A stretch of DNA of 64,000 nt from an uncultured Acetatifactor sp. (GTDB taxonomy: Bacteria; Bacillota; Clostridia; Lachnospirales; Lachnospiraceae): assembly GCA_910577665.1 (NCBI GenBank), contig CAJTOJ010000002.1, positions 1-64,000 of the forward strand, given 5' to 3'. The notes under the pieces are model-generated. The model made no database searches. It was not told where the DNA came from and saw only the letters and a list, made by a program, of their open reading frames with translations. Positions 45,501-52,218 of the stretch are shown here, piece after piece. Positions within the stretch are counted from its first letter, which is position 1, and each line of letters begins with the position of its first letter. Both the position numbers and the translations under genes were made by a program.

Positions 45501-47289
45501 CCGGATCCGTGAAAAATACCGTTTTTAACTGATGGCACCCCCTAAAGGCATTCTCTGCAATCGATGTGATGGATGCCGGTATCGTTATGGTCTGAAGCAT
45601 ACAATTATGCTGAAATGTATCCGAACCTATTGATATAAGTTTATGAGGACCAATTGTCTCTGGCAACGTCACCGTTGTCATACCCACATCCAAATGGCAA
45701 TATACCAGGTTATCCTTGGAATCCACGCGATATACTGCCTTTTTTCCATCGGCTTCCCTAACAGTCTTTTCATAAACATCATCATTGATGTCCTGGTCAA
45801 AGAAGCTAAAAGGAATTTCCTTCTCTGTAGCTGTCCTGTGCAGAGCAGAATCTTTTGCCCCCTTAAAGTAAAAGGTTGCAGGTACCTGTGCCTTAAAGTT
45901 CTCAAAGGTATAACCGCTAACGTCTTCACTAAAATCTACATTCATATTGTTAGGAGCTTCTATATACCCCAAAGAACTGCAACCTTCAAAAGCCCCTATT
46001 GTAACCTGCTTCACAAGGCTTCTCGGAATGGTAAAGCTTTGCAGGCTTTCACACCCTTTAAAAGCCCTCTTTCCAATCTCCCCCAATAAGATATTCACAG
46101 ATTCATCTGCAATATTTCCGTTCGTCTCAATTGTTTTCAAGTTGATACAGCCCTCAAATGCAGAATTACCTATGATGCGCACTGCAATCGGCACTGTAAA
46201 ACTCTGTAATGCGCTACAATTATAGAAAGCGTAGTCCCCTATAATAGCCACACCGGCAATCATATCAATATCAACGTTCTTAATATTTGCACAATCCGCA
46301 AAGGCACCTACGCCAATGGTATTCAAACCATTCTGTAAAGTAATACTATCCAGAGCAGAGCAGCCATAAAAAGCATAATCTCCTATTCCCACCAGCTCAG
46401 AACCAACCTTCAGTGTACGTAGGTTCGGCACCTGTGCAAAGATCCCACTGGTTCTGGTATTATAGTCAACAGTAGCTCCAACTCTCCATGTACCATCCTC
46501 GTTGCCCGAAGCATCCAGATTCGCGATAAGTGTCTGGTTCCCGATGTATCGCACTGCTGCATTCATAATCCGCTGATGCTCATTACTGGTTGTCGGAAGC
46601 GGCTCTGCCGCTGTTACCGCATTGTTTGCATAATAATAAAAATCAGATATATCAAGTTTTTCCCAGTTTGCACGATCACTATAATAGCAGACATGAAATG
46701 TAGGATTATTCACCCGCCATTCTATAGGCACCGGCGGATCAACCGTATTGTCATATTTTGTCACTTCAACCCGCTCAGGCTTGTATCCCGTTGGCTGAGT
46801 TGAAGTTGTAGTCCAGTGATCCACTTTGTAATAAAGGAACTCCCCGCTCTTTCCAACTGCTGCACGGCCATCATTGGTTCCGAGGTTATCCGTAAATTTC
46901 ATATATGCATCGACCGTATTTGGAATTGTCAACGCCCCGTCCGGAATGGTACGGTTTTTATTATATCCCAAAATCACAGCCGCACCATCCACTTCTCCTG
47001 CCGGACGTACATAGGCAAACCGGAACAAGCCATCCCCGGAAGTATATATATTAGCGCTTTGAGGTACTACCGGAATACTACCTGCATCCACACCAAAATC
47101 ATTGCCTGCCCAGTTAGTTGCCAGAGTTCCCCAATTAGTATTGTCCGCATTCGAAGACGCTGCCTCCAGCCCTTCCGTAGGGATTGCTGCAACCACAAGG
47201 GCAGATGCCAGAAACAGCGCCCCCAGCGTCTTGCGGACAGATCTCTTCAACTTCCTTGTTTTTCCCCTCATTTTGACATCCTTTGCCAT
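42598..47289 (-). CDS. Giant BspA-like LRR protein with sortase sorting signal
   Basis: 1563 residues. Signal peptide (KTLGALFLASALVVAAIP). Many LRR_5 units (about 290-1030; AFYGCSALDSITLQNGL type). Two InlB/Listeria-Bacteroides repeats (YYKVTFYDWNQ, KYWKVTFYDEDM). Five 12-residue Ser/Pro/Gly repeats (GSPGTSGSPNPS) encoded by 36-bp DNA repeats. A further InlB-like domain and a beta-rich domain follow. The end is TPKTGDG, a hydrophobic helix and a basic tail: a PxTG-type sortase signal at about 1524. The sortase B gene lies 5 bp upstream, so it is the likely substrate. The domain set suggests an adhesin. Confidence 0.92.
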   Translation of the reverse strand: MAKDVKMRGKTRKLKRSVRKTLGALFLASALVVAAIPTEGLEAASSNADNTNWGTLATNWAGNDFGVDAGSIPVVPQSANIYTSGDGLFRFAYVRPAGEVDGAAVILGYNKNRTIPDGALTIPNTVDAYMKFTDNLGTNDGRAAVGKSGEFLYYKVDHWTTTSTQPTGYKPERVEVTKYDNTVDPPVPIEWRVNNPTFHVCYYSDRANWEKLDISDFYYYANNAVTAAEPLPTTSNEHQRIMNAAVRYIGNQTLIANLDASGNEDGTWRVGATVDYNTRTSGIFAQVPNLRTLKVGSELVGIGDYAFYGCSALDSITLQNGLNTIGVGAFADCANIKNVDIDMIAGVAIIGDYAFYNCSALQSFTVPIAVRIIGNSAFEGCINLKTIETNGNIADESVNILLGEIGKRAFKGCESLQSFTIPRSLVKQVTIGAFEGCSSLGYIEAPNNMNVDFSEDVSGYTFENFKAQVPATFYFKGAKDSALHRTATEKEIPFSFFDQDINDDVYEKTVREADGKKAVYRVDSKDNLVYCHLDVGMTTVTLPETIGPHKLISIGSDTFQHNCMLQTITIPASITSIAENAFRGCHQLKTVFFTDPANLVSIGSGAFKTQQDVRHMNEGTGGNNCTVTTLPVDPKLYFVGPISNETGVVTPFSYAMDPGENINSATGQNETYITYYTGLPSNLEVRYNPDTDKNELVEYPTIADYQGTKYNVNDYPYMTQEDINNMQTAANKYAADPDSYPGSFQDDERRVVDSALNIVLPNGIESVKQGLFREKESNESAIPAEQLQKTLTAYSLKEVEDETFDGCKYLNSITLSDATEKIGNYAFKDCENLTNVSLPATVSQMGVRPFVGCKKLTNVNFNGSPYFTCDNSIIYELSNNYKDKIVQCLEARSDAMITANETTGITGIYPEAFMYAENVLSIDLSSSTVDTIPEYAFAYTPNLAILTLPRVDTFTSIKANAFKNSAVQNLKVPGKFHQLDEKAFGDGEYKQPGEDGYSDKNRDDIGGRGPAHHETVIESPFQLVCEEGSQIEEWARQHGVNYTNAEAEVYYKVTFYDWNQKVIDPEGLVDALGRPWTNPQTVKMGESALEPVNLPVREGWKFTGWTPNTWQVVMKDQDVFWTGEPDDPAEKYWKVTFYDEDMSTVIATQEVKNGGEALSPQVPTKPGKTFQGWRRVGSGVFDLKNITEDIDLFAYYLSDGENPGGSPGTSGSPNPSGSPGTSGSPNPSGSPGTSGSPNPSGSPGTSGSPNPSGSPGTSGSPNPSGSPGSKLYVLTVQNGSGSGNYAEGAQPIIIANNPARGQEFSHWTISPSDTKIASTVLSATVITMPGKDVTVTAHYKASSSSSSGTGSGNTSSSNRPPTNVSKDEVTNGGTTVVIDKNGLSNTGVVSATVNGSSDNFTIKITESSAATEAVLRALLAEYGNIENIKYFPMDISLYDSTGTNKITDTTGLSVSITLPLPDSLKAYAGNNKVAGVVNDRLDKLTPKFTTISGVPCITFTAEHFSPYVIYADISNLSTGGADDTPKTGDGIHPKWFLSIGLACVSLVLFMKRDSRKQRRVRTA
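43483..43690. repeat. 36-bp tandem repeats encoding a Ser/Pro/Gly stalk
   Basis: About five near-identical 36-bp units inside the giant LRR gene, each coding for GSPGTSGSPNPS. Single-base differences between units show they are in-frame duplications. Copy number could vary between strains and alter stalk length. Confidence 0.85.
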
Positions 47290-47294
47290 CTTCT

Positions 47295-48395
47295 CTACTC
47301 CTTTGCGATTTTCTTCGCCACGACTACAAAACGCCCATTCTTCTCCTGGTAGTCACAGGTAGAAAGAGTGAGCAGCTGATCCCCATACTTGGCAGTCACG
47401 CCTGTGTCATACAGGGACAGGGCAGCCATCTCTTCCATGTTGGAATAGAACTCCTGCTCACTGTTGGCGTCAATAAACTGATAATATTTGAATACTATTT
47501 CATTTTCGCTGTATACCCTGGAACGAAATACATACATGACCTCATAAGTTCCCTTTTCATATATGGTATCGAACTGGATGATGGGATGTTCCTCATAATA
47601 AGACTGGTTTTTATATAGATCCAGCTTCCCGAACATCCGTCCACTGCTCATATGATGCCCATAGATAATATAGTTGGTGCTGGGTTTGAGCACATCGCAG
47701 TCCTTATCCATGAAAATGGAACCGTTCTTATCATATTCCTGGTTTAGATTGTGATCCAGATAGTACTCATTGTCCACAGTCTGCACGACAGGGTAATCTA
47801 TATTTGTATCGTCTATTTTCACCCATCCGATTAGCTTTTTGTTTACATTTAATAAATTTTTATACTCCTCCAGGACCTCCCTTGGTTCCTGCACCTTCTC
47901 CCCATCCAAGGTAAACTGGGGAGTGGGCTGTGGTGTAGGTGCTGTCCCGGAAGCCTCCGCTTCCGCTATCTGCTTTTCCCGCATCTGACTCAGTCTCTGA
48001 TAAGTGCTGTTGGTACGGTAATCATAATAGAAATAAATCCCCGCGTAAGTCAGGCAACAGGCGCCCAACAGGCTACAGGACAACAGGATCCATCTGCGTC
48101 TTCTCTCCCGCTTTTTCAGTTCCTCCTGCACCCGGGCCTCCAGCTTCGCCCTGGATGTGGGCGAAGACTCCCGCAACAGCCTGTCAATCTCCTCCTTGAA
48201 ATCTTCCTCCAGCAGGGAATAAAAGGTATATTTTCCCTCCTTCAGTTCCTTCTGCAGCTTCTCAAGCTGCCGCCTGTCCTGTAGATCCGTTTCCTTTCGG
48301 ATCCTGTCTATGGTTCCTTTGTCGCGCAGGGCACGGACATAATCCCCTTTGGTACGGAAGCGCCTGCCCTCCACTATGTAATCCTGCTGTGCCAT
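47295..48395 (-). CDS. Class B sortase with long cytoplasmic N-terminal domain
   Basis: 366 residues. A charged, helical N-terminal region of about 115 residues comes first, then one membrane helix (WILLSCSLLGACCLTYAGIY), then the sortase barrel with WVKIDDTNIDYPVVQ, NYIIYGHHM (catalytic His) and LLTLSTCDY (catalytic Cys) and an Arg near the C-terminus. The SrtB-type helices before the last strands are present. The long cytoplasmic extension is unusual, since typical SrtB has only a short tail. It lies 5 bp upstream of the LRR protein bearing PKTG. It attaches proteins to peptidoglycan on the outer face of the membrane. Confidence 0.9.
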   Translation of the reverse strand: MAQQDYIVEGRRFRTKGDYVRALRDKGTIDRIRKETDLQDRRQLEKLQKELKEGKYTFYSLLEEDFKEEIDRLLRESSPTSRAKLEARVQEELKKRERRRRWILLSCSLLGACCLTYAGIYFYYDYRTNSTYQRLSQMREKQIAEAEASGTAPTPQPTPQFTLDGEKVQEPREVLEEYKNLLNVNKKLIGWVKIDDTNIDYPVVQTVDNEYYLDHNLNQEYDKNGSIFMDKDCDVLKPSTNYIIYGHHMSSGRMFGKLDLYKNQSYYEEHPIIQFDTIYEKGTYEVMYVFRSRVYSENEIVFKYYQFIDANSEQEFYSNMEEMAALSLYDTGVTAKYGDQLLTLSTCDYQEKNGRFVVVAKKIAKE

Positions 48396-48431
48396 ATCCT
48401 CTTTCCTGTCAAATCATTTCCTTCTCTACCT

Positions 48432-48459
48432 ATTTTACCTCATATTTCAATTTATGCAA
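48432..48459 (-). promoter_or_regulatory. Promoter for the sortase/LRR operon
   Basis: Minus strand TTGCAT (48454-48459), 16-bp spacer, TAAAAT (48432-48437), 37 bp upstream of the sortase start. It is the only good promoter match in the gap. Confidence 0.6.
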
Positions 48460-48658
48460 GCTTAAATATGGCATATACTCTCCAAACTGCAAAATTTTAA
48501 CAGCGCATGTCCCATAAACCCGCCAGCACAGGGATTTATGTCTGTGCGTGGGAAATCCTGGAACCAGGTCCTGTTTCCTGCCACCACTGACGGAATATGC
48601 CAGATGCCCCATGCAGGAATTCCTCCTTGTTAATTTTTCCTCCTGGCAGCGGGAAACA

Positions 48659-48683
48659 TTGACAGGCCACCCCGCATAGAATA
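48659..48683 (+). promoter_or_regulatory. Candidate promoter for the Cys/Gly-rich protein gene
   Basis: TTGACA (48659-48664) is followed by a 17-bp spacer and a poor -10 (TAAAGC). The overlapping CATAGAATA (48675-48683) fits the CATAnnnTA -10 described for the mother-cell sigma factor SigK, but the -35 match is weak. The sigma factor is undecided. Confidence 0.35.
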
Positions 48684-48714
48684 AAGCATAAATAAACCCT
48701 TGGAGGCAAATAAA

Positions 48715-49035
48715 ATGAGTGATTTGACTGCTACGAATTGTGGCTGCAACGACTCTTGTGGATGCGTAAGCAACCAGAACAACGGATGTGGATGTGGCGG
48801 CAGCAACTGGATCTGGATTCTCCTGCTGCTGTCCTGCTGTGGCGGTTTCGGCAATGGTCGCGGCAATGGATGCGGATGTGGATGCGGCGGAAGCCTGTTC
48901 GGCGGTGGCGACAGCTGCGAATGGCTCATCTTGATCCTGCTGTTCTCCTGCTTCTGCGGTGGCGGAAGCGGCCTGTTTGGTGGCAACGGATGCGGCTGTG
49001 GCAACAACTGTGGATGTGGCAGCACCTGCTGCTAA
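48715..49035 (+). CDS. Gly/Cys-rich small protein (chorion-class HCB13-like)
   Basis: 106 residues, about a fifth Cys and a third Gly. It has CGC, GCGCGG and NGCGCGCGG clusters around two hydrophobic patches (NWIWILLLLSCC and WLILILLFSCFC). Similar proteins are common in Lachnospiraceae under the borrowed name chorion class high-cysteine HCB protein 13; no function is established as far as I know. Disulfide cross-linked coat or wall material, or metal binding, are possible. The start at 48715 is preferred over 48700 because GGAGG (48702-48706) lies just upstream. A long reverse-strand frame over the same DNA is an artefact of its composition. Confidence 0.85.
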   Translation: MSDLTATNCGCNDSCGCVSNQNNGCGCGGSNWIWILLLLSCCGGFGNGRGNGCGCGCGGSLFGGGDSCEWLILILLFSCFCGGGSGLFGGNGCGCGNNCGCGSTCC

Positions 49036-49045
49036 TCCCAAAACC

Positions 49046-49103
49046 GGCGGCCTGGCCAGGCCGCCCCTTCTTAAGAGGAACAGGCTCCTTCGGGAGCCTG
49101 TTT
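49046..49103 (+). terminator. Tandem terminator hairpins after the Cys/Gly-rich gene
   Basis: First hairpin: 8-bp stem, 49046-49053 with 49058-49065, then CCTTCTT. Second: 8-bp stem with a TTCG loop (49081-49088 with 49093-49100), then TTT. Confidence 0.7.
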
Positions 49104-49201
49104 CACCTACCGGCAATCCATGTCTGTACATAAGTTCCCAGCCTGCATCATAGGATAAAGTAGATTGCCTGGTTTCTGGCACGGAAAGGTGTGATATAGC
49201 T

Positions 49202-49831
49202 ATGGAGGAGAAAGGAAGAGAGACAATCGCAGCGTTTGACAGTCTGATGACCACGAATCGGATCCAGATGATGAAAGTGATTCTCTCCTGGCTGCCTCCG
49301 CGGCAGCAGGGCGTGCTTGCCGTCTACATTAAGTTCGCCGAATTTCAGTATGTCATGCAGTTCCTCTCCCGCTCCCAGGCCACCCCTCTGGTTCACAGCC
49401 ACAAACCATTACCGCTTGACAAGCTCCTAAACGGCAACCTGCTTCAAGAAAGCTCCGGAGATGTGGTGGAATTTCTGGAAGAACTTCTCCCGTTTTGCGG
49501 CCCCACAGAACGAACCAGGATCGAGTCCGCTATCCAGGCGATAAATGGTATCTCCAAAATGAAGGAAATGATGGAGATGATGGAAATGATGAAGGAGCTT
49601 TTCCCGGAAGGCATGCAGATGGGCATGGGGCAGGGCGATGCCAGCAGCCAGGACACGGACAAAGACGGCATGGAAGGTGCATCCGGGAACGGTACAGGCG
49701 GCACAGACAGCGAAGGTGGCAGCAATCCTCCCGATTTCCTATCCTCCCTCTTTGGCATGACAGGAATGTCCGGCATGGATCTGTCCTCCCTGTTCCAGAT
49801 GTTTGGCACTGACAACAGACAGGATTCCTAA
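49202..49831 (+). CDS. Uncharacterised protein with Met-rich acidic tail
   Basis: 209 residues. The N-terminal half (about 1-120) is helical: ETIAAFDSLMTTNRIQMMKV, LPPRQQGVLAVYIKFAEFQYV, and a helix ending in KMKEMMEMMEMMKELFPE, a Met/Glu/Lys heptad run. The tail is Gly/Ser/Asp/Asn-rich with FGMTGMSGMDLSSLFQMFG at the end. There is no signal peptide or membrane helix. I do not recognise the family. It lies downstream of the Cys/Gly-rich gene and 88 bp before another small unknown with a similar size of helical core, suggesting a conserved cassette. Confidence 0.75.
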   Translation: MEEKGRETIAAFDSLMTTNRIQMMKVILSWLPPRQQGVLAVYIKFAEFQYVMQFLSRSQATPLVHSHKPLPLDKLLNGNLLQESSGDVVEFLEELLPFCGPTERTRIESAIQAINGISKMKEMMEMMEMMKELFPEGMQMGMGQGDASSQDTDKDGMEGASGNGTGGTDSEGGSNPPDFLSSLFGMTGMSGMDLSSLFQMFGTDNRQDS

Positions 49832-49919
49832 TTATCCATGTAAACATGGCTATTTTCCTCATTGCCAGGGGAATAACCTATAAATATTAATCTATTAGTG
49901 CAGAAAGGCAGGAGTCACC

Positions 49920-50204
49920 ATGGAAGAAAACCATACCAGGCCAGTCTGGATGTCAGATCCGCTGGTCAAAGATATTCCACAGAAAAAGCTACAGTTTCTG
50001 GAACAGCTCTTCGCGGAAGGCCGCGGCAAGAGCCAGAAAGAAATGATGGCCTACCTAATGCCCATGATGAAACGGGCGAAACAGGAGAACCTGGCATTCA
50101 CCCCCCAGGAGATGAATGCTGCCATCACTGCCATCCGGAAATACAGCACCCAGGAGGAACTGACACAGATTGATAAACTACTGGAGAAAAACCGGCCCCA
50201 GTAA
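49920..50204 (+). CDS. Small uncharacterised helical protein
   Basis: 94 residues, all-helical by composition: WMSDPLVKDIPQKKLQFLEQ, then FAEGRGKSQKEMMAYLMPMM and FTPQEMNAAITAIRKYS. It has no signal peptide. AGGAG at a good distance precedes the ATG at 49920. It shares Met-rich helices with the protein encoded just upstream and may act with it; no function can be named. A strong bidirectional terminator follows at 50217-50244. Confidence 0.75.
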   Translation: MEENHTRPVWMSDPLVKDIPQKKLQFLEQLFAEGRGKSQKEMMAYLMPMMKRAKQENLAFTPQEMNAAITAIRKYSTQEELTQIDKLLEKNRPQ

Positions 50205-50216
50205 AAGGGGCAACGC

Positions 50217-50244
50217 AAAAGAGGCGGACAAAGCCGCCTCTTTT
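50217..50244. terminator. Bidirectional Rho-independent terminator
   Basis: An 11-bp stem AAAAGAGGCGG / CCGCCTCTTTT with a 6-nt loop. The A and T tracts on both sides let it serve the plus-strand cassette and the converging pepF gene. Confidence 0.9.
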
Positions 50245-50280
50245 CCGAATCATCCGTTTCGCTGCCGGGTCCCTGTCCGT

Positions 50281-52080
50281 CTATGCAAGCAGTTCCTCCA
50301 GTTCCGCAAGCATCTCATCGAACAGCCTCACAGCCGCCTGCACAGGCTCTTTCCTGCTCATATCCACACCGGCCAGCTTCAACAGGTCTATCGGATCCTG
50401 GGAACCGCCTCCGGTGAGGAACTTCATATAGTCGCGGACACCTTCCTCCCCCAGCTTCCGGATCCGGTCAGCCAGCGCAGCGGCGGCGGCAATGCCGGTG
50501 GCATATTGATATACATAGAAAGGTGTATAGAAATGAGGAATCTTTGCCCATTCCAGGCGGATCTCCTCATCCGACACCATGTCCGGGCCGAAATATTTCT
50601 GGTTCAGCTCCAGATATACCTGGTTCAGCCGTTCCGCCGTCAGAGATTCCCTGGCTTCAAACATGCGGTGCGCCAGCATCTCAAACTCAGCAAACATGGT
50701 CTGGCGGAACATGGTACCCTTAAAACCGTCCAGGAAATGGTTGATCACATAAGCTTTCTGCGCCTTATCCCGGGTTGTCTCCAGCAGATAGCGGGTCAGT
50801 AGGATCTCATTGCAGGTAGAGGCCACCTCTGCCACAAAAATCCTGTAGGAAGCCGTCTGGTGGGGTTGTGTCTTGTTACTGAAATAACTGTGCATGGCAT
50901 GTCCCATCTCATGGGCCAGGGTAAACATATCGTCCAGCTTTTCCTTGTAAGTCATAAGCACAAAAGGGTGGGTCACGGTACCGCCGCTACAGTAAGCACC
51001 ACTTCTCTTGCCCACATTTTCACAGGCATCAATCCACCGGTTGGCAAAACCTTCCTGTAGGGCTGCCTGGTAATCCTTACCCAGAGGTTCCAGGGCTTTC
51101 AGGATCTTCTCCCTGGCCTCCTCAAAAGGAACCTCCACTTTACACTCGGGGATGATGGGCACATACACATCGTACATGTGCAGTTCTTCTACCCCCAGCA
51201 TTCTCTTCCGCAGGGCCACATAGCGGTACATGGAAGGCAATCCCTGATGAATCACCTGGATCAGGTTATCGTAGACTTCTTCCGGCACATTGGAAGGTGC
51301 CAGATACATGGCGCGGGTGGAAGCATACCCCCTGGCTTTGGCATAGAACACCGCCTGGCGGATGTTGGCCGTGAAATTGGCTGCAATGGTATTCACAAAC
51401 TGGCCATAGCTGGCATACATGGACCGGAAAGCAGCCTTGCGTACTTCGCGGTCCTTGCTCTCCATCAGTCCGCCATAACGGCCCTGGGTGACTTCCGTCT
51501 CCTCCCCGTCCTCGCCAACAATCTTCGGGAACGTCAGATCCGCATTGTTCAGCATCGTATAGACGTTTGACGGGGAACCGGCCATCTCCCCTGCACTTGC
51601 CAGCAGTGTTTCCACCTCATCGCTCCTGGTATGCGCCCTCCTGCGGTCCAACAAAGTAAAATAGCGGTCATAGACCTGTAACCCCGGCTCTGAGGCCCGC
51701 CAGCCTGCCAGCGTCTCTTGAGGAATAGCCATAATCTCCGGCATGGCAAAGGCCTGTGCCTCCCCTGCCCGGGCATACAGCCGCTGCACCTTCATATACA
51801 TGGCCTGCCCCTCCATGTCTGTGGTATCCACATCCATATTCAAGTGGGCATACATATATACCTTCTCCATCTCCTGGTCCAGATCATCCTCAAAATCCAG
51901 GTACTCCTGCAGGGCTCTGGCACTGTCCCCCAGATGCCCTTTATAGGAAGCCGCCTGCTCCACACGCTTTGACACTGCCTCCAGGGCTGCTTCCCAGGCT
52001 TCCCTGCTCTCATACAGATCCTCCACAGCCCAGCGCTTTGCTACCGGGATCTCACTTCTCTTACATACTGCTTCTGCCAT
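50281..52080 (-). CDS. pepF: Oligoendopeptidase F (M3B family)
   Basis: 599 residues, the usual length. The zinc site is LAHEMGHAMHSYFS (HExxH at about residue 390), with the third Glu ligand in FVAEVASTCNEILL. The N-terminal helical domain begins WAVEDLYESREAWEAAL. It degrades short peptides in the cytoplasm, with roles in nutrition and in spore or signal-peptide turnover. The start at 52080 follows GGAGG; a longer frame upstream is not expected to be translated. Confidence 0.95.
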   Translation of the reverse strand: MAEAVCKRSEIPVAKRWAVEDLYESREAWEAALEAVSKRVEQAASYKGHLGDSARALQEYLDFEDDLDQEMEKVYMYAHLNMDVDTTDMEGQAMYMKVQRLYARAGEAQAFAMPEIMAIPQETLAGWRASEPGLQVYDRYFTLLDRRRAHTRSDEVETLLASAGEMAGSPSNVYTMLNNADLTFPKIVGEDGEETEVTQGRYGGLMESKDREVRKAAFRSMYASYGQFVNTIAANFTANIRQAVFYAKARGYASTRAMYLAPSNVPEEVYDNLIQVIHQGLPSMYRYVALRKRMLGVEELHMYDVYVPIIPECKVEVPFEEAREKILKALEPLGKDYQAALQEGFANRWIDACENVGKRSGAYCSGGTVTHPFVLMTYKEKLDDMFTLAHEMGHAMHSYFSNKTQPHQTASYRIFVAEVASTCNEILLTRYLLETTRDKAQKAYVINHFLDGFKGTMFRQTMFAEFEMLAHRMFEARESLTAERLNQVYLELNQKYFGPDMVSDEEIRLEWAKIPHFYTPFYVYQYATGIAAAAALADRIRKLGEEGVRDYMKFLTGGGSQDPIDLLKLAGVDMSRKEPVQAAVRLFDEMLAELEELLA

Positions 52081-52218
52081 TTTCTCTTCCTCCTTCCATA
52101 GGAAGAGGTCTGCGACAGTCCGTAAACTTCCGCAGACCTCAACAAACCAGTCTCTCTTCTCAGGCAGCCGGCTCAATATTCCTTCGTCCTCGCCCTGTCC
52201 TTCGAAATCTCACATTTC

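Noticed and set aside
48430..49254. A 274-codon minus-strand frame rich in Ala/Thr/Ser opposite the Cys/Gly-rich gene
   Set aside because: It is the antisense of a Gly/Cys codon-rich gene that has a good ribosome-binding site and terminators on the plus strand; the reverse frame lacks both.
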